Positions 16,552 through 25,183 are shown, counted from the stretch's first letter. The stretch: 64,000 bases of DNA from Agrobacterium rubi TR3 = NBRC 13261 (GCF_000739935.1 NZ_BBJU01000007.1:620001-684000), one strand, 5' to 3'. Made by a program: numbers and translations. Notes: generated by a model not told the origin, from the letters alone.

Positions 16552-18165
16552 TCAGGCTTCGAGCCAGACATGCTCCGCAAAGGCATAACCCATCATGCCG
16601 CCAAGCGGGCTGGGCTGAAGGCCTTTCAGCTTGGAGGAGATGCCATCGACGTTGGAGATGTAGACTGGGACGATCGTGCCGGCTTCTTCCGCAATCATCA
16701 CCTGCATCTCGTTGTAGATGGTCTTGCGCTTTTCGATGTCGAGCAGACCGCGGGCTTCCACCAACATCTTGTCGAATTTCTCCGACTTGTACTGGCTTTC
16801 GTTCCAAGGCGCGTTGGATGCGTAAAGGAGCGAGAAGAGAATATCCGGTGTCGGGCGCGGGTTGATGTTGCCGAAGTGGACGGGTGCCTTCAGCCAGTAG
16901 TTGGACCAGTAACCGTCAGACGGCACGCGCTGGACGTCGAACTTCATGCCAAGCTGTGCGCCCGCGGCCTGCACCACCATCGCCATGTCGATCGAGGATG
17001 CAGCGGCTTCCGATGCGACAATCGGGATCGACTGGCCGATGAGACCGGCTTTTTCGAAATGGAACTTCGCTTTGTCAGGGTCGAAGGCTTTCGGCTTCAG
17101 ATCCTTGTTGTGATACATGTTGGCTGGTGAAACTGGCTGGTCGTTGCCAATTTCGGCCAGACCGCGCAGAACGGATTTCTGTATCTGCTCGCGATTGACC
17201 AGATATTTCATGCCCTGCACGAAATCGGCCTTGTTGCCGGGTGCCATATCGAGGCGCATGTTGAGGTTGGTGTAGTTGCCGGAGGTCGTCTTGGAGATAA
17301 CGACGTTCGGCTGGCCCTCCATCAAGCGGATGGCGCGTGGGTTAACGGATGCGGCGAGCTGGATATCGCCGGCCAGAAGCGCGTTGACGCGGGCCGTATC
17401 GTCTGAGATCGCGAAGAATTCGAAGGAGTCGAGATAAGGCCCTTCAGACTTCCAGTAGTTCTTGTTCTTCGTGGCGACAGAGCGAACGCCCGGTTCGAAA
17501 ACCTCGCAGACGAAAGCACCGGTACCGTTGGCCTTGGCAAAGTCTGTCGTGCCATCGGCAATGATCATGAAGTGATGCAGTGCCAGAATTGTCGGCAAGT
17601 CTGCATTTGCATTTTCGAGGGTGATTTCGACGGTGAGGTCATCGACGGCCTTGAAACCCGTCATCTGCTTGGCGATGGAATTGACCTTGGAGCCGACGGC
17701 AGGATCGAGGTGCCGCTTGAGAGAATAGACGACGTCTGCCGATGTCAGCGACTTGCCGTTGTGGAAGGTCACGCCCTTGCGCAGCTTAACGGTCCAGACC
17801 TTGGCGTCCTTGCTGTCGATGCTTTCGGCCAGTTCCATCTGCGTCATGCCTGCCTGATCGATGGTCGAGAGGCGGTTGTAGAAGGCGCAGCAGCGAACAT
17901 AGTCGGTCGAAAGCGATGCCTTGGCAGGGTCAAGCGTATCGGCTGTGGAGGAAGACCAGCCGGCCGCTTTCAGGGAGCCGCCGGACACCGGTGCTGCGGC
18001 CAGTGCCTGGCCGGCGCGGCCGAGAATGGCGGAGCCAGCAGACATGGCAATGCCACCGGCCATCAACATCTTGAGAAGGTCGCGACGGCTTGCGCCGCGG
18101 CGAATGGCGTTCTCAACCATCGCATCGTCGGCGGATGTCCAGTTCATCATGGAATTATCGGTCAT
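16552..18165 (-). CDS. Family 5 solute-binding protein with Tat signal
   Basis: Periplasmic binding protein of the dipeptide/oligopeptide/nickel class, 537 residues, delivering its ligand to the DppBC-type permeases. It starts with a long N-region and a twin-arginine signal peptide (SRRDLLKMLMAGGIAMSAGS, about residues 32-51, cleavage after ...GQALA), so it is probably exported folded. The mature part shows the SBP family 5 block KVWTVKLRKGVTFHNGKSLTSADVVYSL in overlapping pieces around residue 125. Of two near-adjacent ATGs, that at 18165 is correctly spaced from AAAGGGGA. The ligand is not readable. The adjacent oxidoreductase and HAD enzymes suggest an amine, opine or modified amino acid. 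Confidence 0.9.
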   Translation of the reverse strand: MTDNSMMNWTSADDAMVENAIRRGASRRDLLKMLMAGGIAMSAGSAILGRAGQALAAAPVSGGSLKAAGWSSSTADTLDPAKASLSTDYVRCCAFYNRLSTIDQAGMTQMELAESIDSKDAKVWTVKLRKGVTFHNGKSLTSADVVYSLKRHLDPAVGSKVNSIAKQMTGFKAVDDLTVEITLENANADLPTILALHHFMIIADGTTDFAKANGTGAFVCEVFEPGVRSVATKNKNYWKSEGPYLDSFEFFAISDDTARVNALLAGDIQLAASVNPRAIRLMEGQPNVVISKTTSGNYTNLNMRLDMAPGNKADFVQGMKYLVNREQIQKSVLRGLAEIGNDQPVSPANMYHNKDLKPKAFDPDKAKFHFEKAGLIGQSIPIVASEAAASSIDMAMVVQAAGAQLGMKFDVQRVPSDGYWSNYWLKAPVHFGNINPRPTPDILFSLLYASNAPWNESQYKSEKFDKMLVEARGLLDIEKRKTIYNEMQVMIAEEAGTIVPVYISNVDGISSKLKGLQPSPLGGMMGYAFAEHVWLEA

Positions 18166-18239
18166 GTTCATTCCCCTTTTTGTTGAGTTCATGCGGGTCG
18201 AACGGCTTATGACGCCGCTTTTTACCCATCGAGGGCAGT

Positions 18240-18956
18240 TCAGGCGTTGGCTCTCTCCTCGACGGCATCGGCAAGTGCGGCCATTGAGGTGAAGTGGAAA
18301 TCCGGCTCCGTAAAGTTTTCAGGCTCGATCGTTCCGCCATAGCCCTTTTGTGCATGGCGCCGTTCGATCCAGCAGTTCGTCATGCCCAGCTTTCGCGAGA
18401 TTCCGATATCGTGGTACTGGCTCTGGGCGACGTGGAGAATATCGTCTTTGCTGTTGCCTTCGGACTGAACGAATTCAAAGACATAGTCGAAAAAGGCAGG
18501 GTCTGGCTTTTCAGTACCCGTGTCGTCGGCGGTAAAGCCTTGATAGAACGGGTTTCCGAGCTCTTCGGAAAAGCACTCGAAAGCCCAGCGCTGGGCATTC
18601 GTCATAGCGATCAGCTTGTAGCGCTTTGCTAGCTGCGCAAGTGCTGCGGCACTGTCAGGAAAGGCCTTCCAGCTTTTGGCGGAATCGCGAAGCCGTTCAC
18701 CAAGGGCACGGTCAGAAGGCAAGCCGAGGTCTGGCGCGATGACGAGATAGACGCGAACGAGATCATCCGGGAACAGGCCGACATCCGGCAGGTAACGCGC
18801 TGCGCGATAGAGCGTCAGCGCCGCTTCGCCGTCGACAGTGACGCCGTGCTCTTCACCAATCTGCTTCAGGCAATTCGTCAGGCCGCTCTCAAAATCAATC
18901 AGCGTTCCAACCACGTCGAAGCTCAGATATTTGAAGTCTGCTAAACTCTTCGGCAA
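18240..18956 (-). CDS. HAD-superfamily hydrolase, haloacid dehalogenase type II-like (1)
   Basis: Cytoplasmic HAD-fold hydrolase, 238 residues, first gene of the importer operon (74 nt before the binding-protein gene). Motif I is SFDVVGTLID (residues 12-21), with the nucleophilic aspartate but Val-Val where dehalogenases have Ala-Tyr. Motif II is MTNA near 120, motif III lysine is in GTEKPDP near 150, and motif IV is AQSQYHDIG near 178. CAGGAGCACGAC precedes the ATG. Despite the family name, dehalogenation is not established; phosphatase activity is at least as likely. A second HAD of the same type lies at 21701-22369, each next to an FAD oxidoreductase or importer gene of this block. Confidence 0.82.
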   Translation of the reverse strand: MPKSLADFKYLSFDVVGTLIDFESGLTNCLKQIGEEHGVTVDGEAALTLYRAARYLPDVGLFPDDLVRVYLVIAPDLGLPSDRALGERLRDSAKSWKAFPDSAAALAQLAKRYKLIAMTNAQRWAFECFSEELGNPFYQGFTADDTGTEKPDPAFFDYVFEFVQSEGNSKDDILHVAQSQYHDIGISRKLGMTNCWIERRHAQKGYGGTIEPENFTEPDFHFTSMAALADAVEERANA

Positions 18957-19006
18957 TGTCGTGCTCCTGTTTGAATGCGGATCGCGGATGACCTTGGTTA
19001 TCTCTA

Positions 19007-19021
19007 CAGAATTCTGTGCTG
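19007..19021. promoter_or_regulatory. Lrp-like operator, site 3 (weaker)
   Basis: CAGAATTCTGTGCTG fits YAGHAWATTWTDCTR at 12 of 15 positions and contains the perfect palindrome ACAGAATTCTGT (19006-19017). It lies about 50 bp upstream of the HAD gene that heads the importer operon. Confidence 0.45.
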
Positions 19022-19113
19022 TCAGTTTCTATCCGATATCGCTGTTTTCCGCCGTCTTTCACCCATCATCGCAACAATTGCTCGTGGCATCAGCTGAAAG
19101 ACCAGACCCATGC

Positions 19114-19138
19114 GGCAGAATATTCCGAATATGCTGCC
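19114..19138. promoter_or_regulatory. 25-bp palindrome upstream of the importer operon
   Basis: Arms GGCAGAATATTC and GAATATGCTGCC around one C, with a single mismatched pair. Each arm carries the Lrp-like half-site CAG(A/C)ATATTC on one strand. No T-run follows on either strand, so it is not a typical terminator for the aminotransferase gene ending at 19162. An operator is more likely. Confidence 0.5.
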
Positions 19139-19161
19139 AAAGCGGTATATCCAGCGCAGCC

Positions 19162-20535
19162 TTACGCCATGGCTGATCGCACGTCCGGGTCTTCCAGCGT
19201 CTGATCCAGTGTCATGCGGGTACGCTCGATAATGGCATCGATTTCGCTTTCCGTGCAGCACAGCGGCGGTGCGTAGCCAAGAACGCCGTTGCCGAAGGCA
19301 CGGATGACGAGGCCATTGTCCCAGGCACGGTCGAAAATGCGGCGGGATGGGTCGGCAGCAGCGGGCAGGGGCGTCTTCTTCTGCTTGTCCGTCACCAGCT
19401 CGATGGCCGCCAGCATGCCGCGACCGCGCACATCTCCCACCAGCGAGTGGTCTGCAAGGCTTTGAAGCCCCGCCATCAAACGCGCGCCCGCTTTGACACC
19501 GTTTTCGAGAAGCCCGTTTTCGTAAAGTCTCAGCACTTCCAAACCGACAGCGGCGCTAACCGGATGGGCGGAATAGGTATAGCCGTGACCGATGGCGGCG
19601 CTCCCTGCACCATCTGCAATCGTATTATAGACCCTGTCCGACATGAACACAGCACCCATGGGCACGTAACCGGAGGTGAGCCCCTTGGCCGTTGTCATGA
19701 AGTCAGGGACGACATCATCTTGCTCGCAAGCAAATAGCGGGCCGGTACGGCCAAAGCCGGTGATGACTTCATCGGCAACAAGCAGCACATCATACTCTTT
19801 GCAAACCGCATGCATCGCTTTCAGCCAGCCATCTGGTGGCACAAGAACGCCGCCTGAACCCTGAATGGGTTCGACATAAAAGGCCGCAACACGCTCCGCA
19901 CCGATCTCCTCGATCTTCGCCCGCAATGCCGCAACCGAAGAGGCGATAATGGCTTGCGGGTCGGTGCCGACGGGGTTGCGATAGGCATAATGCGACGGAA
20001 TTTTGTGCTGCCAGTCGAATGGCAGGCCGAAGCCCGCATGAAAGATCGGAAGTGCTGTCAGGCCCGCACCGACCGTACTGGAACCATGGTACCCCTGCTC
20101 CAGCGAGATGAACTGGTCTTTCTGCGGAGTACCGAGGGAATGATAGTAATAGCGGATGAAACGCACGGTGCTGTCCACCGCATCAGAACCGCCGAGCGTG
20201 AAATAGATATGGTTGAGATCACCCGGCGCGCGGTCTGCCAGTTCGGAGGCCAGCCGGATCGCGGCTTCCGAGCCAAGGCTGAAATAGCCCGTCGCGTATG
20301 GAAGCTCGCGCATCTGTTTTGCAGCCGCTTCAACGATGCTTTCATGGCCATAGCCCGCATTGACGCACCACAGACCGGCGAAGCCATCGATCATCTGGTG
20401 GCCGCTCATGTCGGTAACGGTTGCGCCCTTGGCGGATTTCAACACCCGTACACCGAGCTTTTCATGGCCTCTGTAGGAGGCGACAGGATGGACCAGATGA
20501 GCGCGGTCGAGTTCGATGAGGGAATTGCTGAGCAT
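19162..20535 (-). CDS. Class III (omega) aminotransferase, polyamine/omega-amino acid type
   Basis: PLP-dependent aminotransferase of 457 residues, related by look to putrescine/omega-amino acid:pyruvate transaminases (SpuC type). Visible signatures are GFAGLWCVNAGYGH (about 58-71), SGSDA-like GGSDAVDSTVRFIRYY near 120, the class III PLP block LLVADEVITGFGRTG near 250, and the Schiff-base lysine in TTAKGLTSGYVPMGA near 285. It would move an amino group from a terminal amine to pyruvate, giving an aldehyde. A succinate-semialdehyde dehydrogenase lies about 3 kb away. CTGGAGA precedes the ATG at 20535. It is the second gene after the acetyltransferase (14-nt gap). The frame is open to 20670 without support. 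Confidence 0.87.
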   Translation of the reverse strand: MLSNSLIELDRAHLVHPVASYRGHEKLGVRVLKSAKGATVTDMSGHQMIDGFAGLWCVNAGYGHESIVEAAAKQMRELPYATGYFSLGSEAAIRLASELADRAPGDLNHIYFTLGGSDAVDSTVRFIRYYYHSLGTPQKDQFISLEQGYHGSSTVGAGLTALPIFHAGFGLPFDWQHKIPSHYAYRNPVGTDPQAIIASSVAALRAKIEEIGAERVAAFYVEPIQGSGGVLVPPDGWLKAMHAVCKEYDVLLVADEVITGFGRTGPLFACEQDDVVPDFMTTAKGLTSGYVPMGAVFMSDRVYNTIADGAGSAAIGHGYTYSAHPVSAAVGLEVLRLYENGLLENGVKAGARLMAGLQSLADHSLVGDVRGRGMLAAIELVTDKQKKTPLPAAADPSRRIFDRAWDNGLVIRAFGNGVLGYAPPLCCTESEIDAIIERTRMTLDQTLEDPDVRSAMA

Positions 20536-20549
20536 AGTGATCTCCAGGG

Positions 20550-21383
20550 TCAACCGAGGGCCTGACTGGCCAATGCAAAAGTTTGAATGGTGGTGTTTTC
20601 GCGGGGGTGGGCATCGCGAACCATGGCAATGCCGCCGCCAACATGGGAGAGGCCCACTTCGGTCAGCCATGGCGCAAGACCAGTGTGTTCGCTGGTGTCG
20701 ACGCGCAGGAATTGCCCCTCGCGCTCGGCCATGAGAAAAGACAGCAGCGTTTTTGCATCGTCGGCATTTTCTGCCACGACGGGGCCAGCGACTTCGCCAC
20801 GCCCGAAGCGTCTGATGGCACCAAAGCCTGAGATTTGTCCATTGCGACGAATGACGGCCAGTCGGTCATGTTCGGCAAGGTATTCGATCAGATTGCGGCG
20901 ATCCATGCCGCAGGCGGCTAGGTCGAGGCTGGCGCATTCTGCCACGTCTTTTGCATCAGCCCACTCCACGCCCTCGCTTGGCGCGATGGCGGAAACCGGT
21001 CCCTGATGCTGGACGATGCGATGCGTTTCGCGAAAACCGAGCTTCTGGTAAAGCGGCAATCCATCTTGCGTGGCGACCAGCCGGCATTCGCGACCGCTGG
21101 CGGCATCGAGCGCAAAATCCATCAAACGCTTGCCGATTCCCAATCCGCGCATGGCCTCGTCGACAATGACCATATTGATGGTGGCGACATCGTTCCCATA
21201 CAGCGTGGCCATCGCGGTGCCCAGAACGCGACCTTTGTGAACGGCAGCGACACCCTTGCTGAGTGACAAAGCCATGGCCCAATCTTCGATCCGGTGCGGC
21301 CACTGCGCCTGTTGTGATAGGGCATGTGCACCTTCCAGATGGTCGTGGGTCAGTTCAACGAGATCGATCTGGCTCGCCAGCAT
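20550..21383 (-). CDS. Double-domain GNAT acetyltransferase (YitH type), paralog 1
   Basis: Acetyl-CoA-dependent N-acetyltransferase of 277 residues. The N-terminal GNAT domain (about 1-130) shows the acetyl-CoA loop VDEAMRGLGIGKRLM near residue 78 and LPLYQKLGFRE. A C-terminal YitH-like acetyltransferase domain (about 140-277) contains GFGAIRRFGRGEVAGPVVAE and ends TFALASQALG. The gene at 30443-31339 encodes a clear paralog. It starts a two-gene unit with the aminotransferase. The divergent promoter region to the HAD/oxidoreductase pair contains an Lrp-like dyad. Its substrate, probably an amine of this pathway, is not known. Confidence 0.83.
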   Translation of the reverse strand: MLASQIDLVELTHDHLEGAHALSQQAQWPHRIEDWAMALSLSKGVAAVHKGRVLGTAMATLYGNDVATINMVIVDEAMRGLGIGKRLMDFALDAASGRECRLVATQDGLPLYQKLGFRETHRIVQHQGPVSAIAPSEGVEWADAKDVAECASLDLAACGMDRRNLIEYLAEHDRLAVIRRNGQISGFGAIRRFGRGEVAGPVVAENADDAKTLLSFLMAEREGQFLRVDTSEHTGLAPWLTEVGLSHVGGGIAMVRDAHPRENTTIQTFALASQALG

Positions 21384-21700
21384 GGCGTATTCCCTCGCGG
21401 CATGTTTGCTTTTCTCTTTGATAGCCCCTCAAGCAAAGAACATCGTCCTGACCTCGGCATTGGTTCGCTCTGTTTCATCTGTCTGTGATGGGGTGCGCCG
21501 CATCTTATGCTGCGGGTCAGGAGTCACAGGCCTCTCAGCGTTGCCTCGTGGCTGCTCTGCACAACTCTCTGCCAAAGCCGCGCATCGATACGCAACAATC
21601 TGCTTTGCCGCACGGTGATTGCGGTGACCGCAGCCGAATTCTCACGCCTATGATGCTCTAAACAGCGCAGCCGCACGGCCAATCCATGAGGACAATCGAC
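21384..21700. other. Divergent promoter region with one Lrp-like operator
   Basis: 317 bp between the acetyltransferase (-) and HAD (+) genes. It holds the Lrp-like dyad at 21495-21513 and no credible gene. I could not settle on a specific -35/-10 pair for either direction. Confidence 0.6.
21495..21513. promoter_or_regulatory. Lrp-like operator, site 4
   Basis: CGCCGCAT-CTT-ATGCTGCG differs at one base from the dyad at 12425-12443 in front of the Lrp/AsnC gene, and the preceding TG is shared too. Positions 21497-21511 fit YAGHAWATTWTDCTR at 13 of 15. It sits between the divergent acetyltransferase and HAD genes. Confidence 0.7.
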
Positions 21701-22369
21701 ATGACCCAGTTTCGCCCCAAGTACATCACCTTCGATTGCTACGGTACGCTGACCAACTTTCAGATGGCAGAGGCGGCGCAGACGCTTTATGGCGACCGGC
21801 TGGATGCGGAAAAGATGGCGCAGTTCATCAAGAACTTTGCGGCCTATCGGCTGGATGAAATTCTAGGGGACTGGAAGCCCTATAATGAAGTCGTTCACAA
21901 CGCAGTCGAGCGGGCCTGCCGAAAGAACGGTGTTACCTTCAAGGATGAGGACGGTCGTTTCGTTTACGAGCAGGTGCCGAGCTGGGGTCCGCATGCGGAT
22001 GTGCCCGCCGGACTTGCGAAAGTCGCCAAGGAAATTCCGCTGGTCATTCTGTCAAACGCCATGGATGAACAGATCATGCATAATGTCGAGAAACTCGGCG
22101 CACCCTTCCATAAGGTCTATACCGCGCAGCAGGCCAATGCCTACAAGCCGCGCTTCAAGGCGTTCGAATATATGTTCGATATGCTGGGCTGCAATCCGGA
22201 AGACATTCTGCACGTCTCCTCATCCTTCCGCTACGATCTCATGTCTGCGCATGATCTCGGCATCAAGAACAAGGTCTGGGTTAACAGAGGCCACGAACCG
22301 GCCAATCCCTATTACGGCTATACCGAGATCAAGGATATCTCGGGTCTACCCGGCGTCGTCGGACTTTGA
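21701..22369 (+). CDS. HAD-superfamily hydrolase, haloacid dehalogenase type II-like (2)
   Basis: HAD hydrolase of 222 residues with all four motifs: ITFDCYGTLTN (about 9-19, with the aspartate nucleophile and the family tyrosine), ILSNAMD near 114, lysine in NAYKPRFKAFEY near 147, and SSSFRYDLMSAHDLG near 172. It keeps the YGTL sequence that the other HAD of this block (18240-18956) has lost. GAGGA lies 8 nt before the ATG at 21701. The FAD oxidoreductase follows 27 nt downstream in the same unit. Substrate unknown. Confidence 0.84.
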   Translation: MTQFRPKYITFDCYGTLTNFQMAEAAQTLYGDRLDAEKMAQFIKNFAAYRLDEILGDWKPYNEVVHNAVERACRKNGVTFKDEDGRFVYEQVPSWGPHADVPAGLAKVAKEIPLVILSNAMDEQIMHNVEKLGAPFHKVYTAQQANAYKPRFKAFEYMFDMLGCNPEDILHVSSSFRYDLMSAHDLGIKNKVWVNRGHEPANPYYGYTEIKDISGLPGVVGL

Positions 22370-22396
22370 TGTAACTCTCTAAGGGGAATGAGGACG

Positions 22397-23674
22397 ATGC
22401 AGTTCAAATCCTACTGGCACGATACGGCACCCGTCTTTACCTCTGCGGCACCGGGACAGGTCGAAGGCACGTTCGATGTCGCCATCATTGGTGGCGGCTT
22501 TACCGGCCTGTCGGCAGCGCGCAGTCTGGCAAAGGGCGGCGCGAAAGTGGTGGTGCTGGAGGCACAGCATGTTGGCTTTGGCGGTTCGGGCCGCAATGGC
22601 GGCCACCTGAACAACGGCATCGCCCACAGTTTCATCTCGGCGAAGGAACATCTGGGCGTGGAGCGTGCCAGCGCCCTCTACCGTGCCTATGACGCGTCGG
22701 TGGATACGATCGAGGCAATCGTCGCCGAGGAGGGTATCGATTGCAGCTTCCGGCGGGCCGGCAAGCTGAAGCTGGCATCGAAGCCTGCCCATATGGATGC
22801 GATTGCGAAAAATTTCGAGGTCGTCCATCGCGAAATCGATCCTGATACCGCGCTTCTCTCCAAGGCCGATCTGAAAACGGAAATCGGGTCGGATGATTTC
22901 CACGGGGCCATGCTATCCAAGAAAAGCGGCATGATGCATATGGGCCGTTTCGTGCATGGCATCGCGCAAGCCTGCGTGCGCCATGGCGTAACCATTTTCG
23001 AAAAGACACCGGTGACGCATCGCAGCGAACAGGGCGGTATAAACCGCTTGACGACACCACGCGGTTTTGTCGAAGCGCGCAATGTCGTCGTTGCCACCAA
23101 TGCCTATACATCCGGCCCGTTCGATTATTTCAAGCGCCGCATCATCCCGGTCGGCAGCTTCATTGTGGCGACGAGACCGCTGAGCGATTCCGAGGTCGCC
23201 TCCGTCATGCCCGGCAACCGCACCTGCGTCACCTCAATGAATATCGGCAACTACTTCCGGCTATCACCGGATAACCGGTTGATCTTCGGCGGGCGGGCGC
23301 GGTTTTCCGCAACATCGGATGCGCGCTCAGACGCCAAAAGCGGTGAAATCCTAAAGAACGGCCTTGCCGAGATGTTTCCGCAGCTTCGTGGTGTCGATAT
23401 CGACTATTGCTGGGGCGGTCTGGTAGGCATGACCAGCGACCGCTTCCCGCGCGCAGGCGAAGTCGACGGCCTGAATTTCGCCATGGGTTATTCCGGCCAT
23501 GGCGCGCAGATGTCGATCCACATGGGAATGCTGATTGCCGATAAATTGCTCGGCAAGCCGGATCGCAACCCGCTGAAGGGTCTGGATTGGAATGCAGTGC
23601 CCGGCTATTCCGGCAAGCCTTGGTTCCTGCCGGTCGTCGGCTTTTATTACAAGATGCTCGACAAGTTCCAGTAA
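22397..23674 (+). CDS. FAD-dependent oxidoreductase, gamma-glutamylputrescine oxidase-like
   Basis: DAO-family flavoenzyme of 425 residues, closest by look to PuuB/OrdL proteins that oxidise (gamma-glutamyl)putrescine-like secondary amines. FAD site: VAIIGGGFTGLSAARSLAKG (about residues 28-47), with LEAQHVGFGGSGRNGGHLN, which is characteristic of this subgroup. C-terminal FAD contact: AMGYSGHGAQMSIHMG near 365. The ATG at 22397 is preceded by AGGGGA and GAGGA; the ATG at 22388 is too close to the ribosome site. It would make an aldehyde that the nearby dehydrogenases could oxidise. A terminator hairpin follows. Confidence 0.87.
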   Translation: MQFKSYWHDTAPVFTSAAPGQVEGTFDVAIIGGGFTGLSAARSLAKGGAKVVVLEAQHVGFGGSGRNGGHLNNGIAHSFISAKEHLGVERASALYRAYDASVDTIEAIVAEEGIDCSFRRAGKLKLASKPAHMDAIAKNFEVVHREIDPDTALLSKADLKTEIGSDDFHGAMLSKKSGMMHMGRFVHGIAQACVRHGVTIFEKTPVTHRSEQGGINRLTTPRGFVEARNVVVATNAYTSGPFDYFKRRIIPVGSFIVATRPLSDSEVASVMPGNRTCVTSMNIGNYFRLSPDNRLIFGGRARFSATSDARSDAKSGEILKNGLAEMFPQLRGVDIDYCWGGLVGMTSDRFPRAGEVDGLNFAMGYSGHGAQMSIHMGMLIADKLLGKPDRNPLKGLDWNAVPGYSGKPWFLPVVGFYYKMLDKFQ

Positions 23675-23681
23675 AGGCAAA

Positions 23682-23701
23682 AGGCCCGCTTTTGCGGGCC
23701 T
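23682..23701. terminator. Terminator hairpin between convergent genes
   Basis: AGGCCCGC-TTTT-GCGGGCCT, an 8-bp perfect stem between the oxidoreductase (+) and the succinate-semialdehyde dehydrogenase (-), with short T-rich tails on both strands. Confidence 0.8.
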
Positions 23702-23708
23702 CTTCGTT

Positions 23709-25166
23709 TCAGTTCAGGCCGCCAATGTGGAAGGCCTTGGTTTCCAGATATTCCTCGATGCCGCACTGCGCGCCTTCACGGCCAAGGCCGGATTGCTTGA
23801 CGCCGCCGAAAGGCGCGACTTCCATGGAAACGGACCCGGTGTTGAGCCCCACCATGCCGAATTCCAGCGCTTCCGCCACCCGCCAGGAACGCTTCAGGCT
23901 TTCCGTGTAGAAATAGGCGGCAAGGCCGAACGGTGTGCCGTTGGCGATGGCAAGCGCCTCGTCTTCCGTCTCGAAGCGGAAAAGCGGCGCGACAGGTCCG
24001 AAGGTTTCCTCCCCTGCAAGCAGCATGTCTGTCGTGGCGCCCCCCAGCACGATGGGGGCGGTGAATTGATTGCCTTCAGGCAATTTCGGTGGCGTCGAGA
24101 GAATTTCTGCACCCTTTGAGAGCGCGTCTTCGATATGGCGGTTGATCTTGTCGATGGCGGCGGCGTTGATCATCGGCCCGATCGTGACGCCCGCCTCCGT
24201 GCCGGGGCCGACCGTCATGGCGGACACCCGCGCTGAAAGTTTTTCCGCGAAGGCATCATAGACGCTTGCCTGAACCAGAATGCGATTAGAGCAGACGCAG
24301 GTCTGGCCGCCATTGCGGAATTTCGAGGCGATGGCGCCTTCGACGGCGAGGTCAAGATCGGCATCGTCAAACACGATGAAAGGCGCATTGCCGCCAAGCT
24401 CCAGGCTCAGACGTTTGATGCTGTCTGCAGCACCGCGCATCAGAAGCGATCCGACACGGGTCGATCCAGTGAAGGAAATCTTGCGCACCGTTTCGTTCGA
24501 CAGCAGCTCGTTGCCGATTTCCGTCGGCATGCCGGTGACGATGTTGATGACACCGGCGGGAATGCCTGCCCGTTCTGCCAGAACGCCCAGTGCCAGCGCC
24601 GAATAGGGGGTGAACTCGGAGGGTTTGATGACGACGGTGCAGCCGGCGGCAAGCGCGGGCGCGACCTTGCGGGTAATCATTGCATTGGGAAAATTCCACG
24701 GCGTGATGATGCCGCAAACACCAACTGCCTCTTTCATCACCACGATGCGCCGGTCTGCGGTGGGCGCGGGAATGGTGTGGCCGTTGATGCGACGGGCTTC
24801 CTCGGCAAACCACTTGACGAAGGATGCGCCATAGCGGATTTCGCCTTTGCCTTCGGTCAGCGGCTTGCCCTGTTCCATGGTCAAGAGGAGCCCGAGATCG
24901 TCCTCGTGCTCGATCATCAGCGCGTGCCATTTTTCCAGCAGCGCTGCGCGCTCGGCATGGGTTCTGGCTTTCCATGGGCCAAAGGCTTTTGCCGCAGCAT
25001 CGATGGCAGCTCGGGTTTCATCGCCGCCCATATCCGGTACGGTGCCCAGCACGTTTTGCGTTGCCGGGTCTATCACATCAACCGTCTTGCCGGATGCCGC
25101 ATCCAGCCATTGGCCGCCGACAAGGCCATGCTGCCGGAAGAGATCAGAATCTTTCAGAAAGTTCAT
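23709..25166 (-). CDS. gabD: NAD(P)-dependent succinate-semialdehyde dehydrogenase
   Basis: Oxidises succinate semialdehyde to succinate, the last step from GABA/putrescine into the TCA cycle. 485 residues, full length. Visible are TPWNFPNAMITRKVAPALAA (about 150), coenzyme loop FTGSTRVGSLL near 230, general base in LELGGNAPF near 252, the catalytic cysteine in GQTCVCSNR near 286 (two cysteines spaced as in GabD), and C-terminal PFGGVKQSGLGREG. GAGGAG precedes the ATG. It is the last gene of a six-gene minus-strand operon (17-nt gap to the preceding gene). The substrate is assigned from overall GabD likeness; a related semialdehyde is possible. Confidence 0.88.
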   Translation of the reverse strand: MNFLKDSDLFRQHGLVGGQWLDAASGKTVDVIDPATQNVLGTVPDMGGDETRAAIDAAAKAFGPWKARTHAERAALLEKWHALMIEHEDDLGLLLTMEQGKPLTEGKGEIRYGASFVKWFAEEARRINGHTIPAPTADRRIVVMKEAVGVCGIITPWNFPNAMITRKVAPALAAGCTVVIKPSEFTPYSALALGVLAERAGIPAGVINIVTGMPTEIGNELLSNETVRKISFTGSTRVGSLLMRGAADSIKRLSLELGGNAPFIVFDDADLDLAVEGAIASKFRNGGQTCVCSNRILVQASVYDAFAEKLSARVSAMTVGPGTEAGVTIGPMINAAAIDKINRHIEDALSKGAEILSTPPKLPEGNQFTAPIVLGGATTDMLLAGEETFGPVAPLFRFETEDEALAIANGTPFGLAAYFYTESLKRSWRVAEALEFGMVGLNTGSVSMEVAPFGGVKQSGLGREGAQCGIEEYLETKAFHIGGLN

Positions 25167-25183
25167 GCGGTTCTCCTCTTTTT

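Noticed and set aside
12474-23674. Ectoine/hydroxyectoine degradation cluster (AsnC regulator, aminotransferase, semialdehyde dehydrogenase, deacetylase)
   Set aside because: The M24-type hydrolase EutD/DoeA and the characteristic ectoine importer are absent, and the flavoenzymes and HAD proteins do not belong to that pathway.
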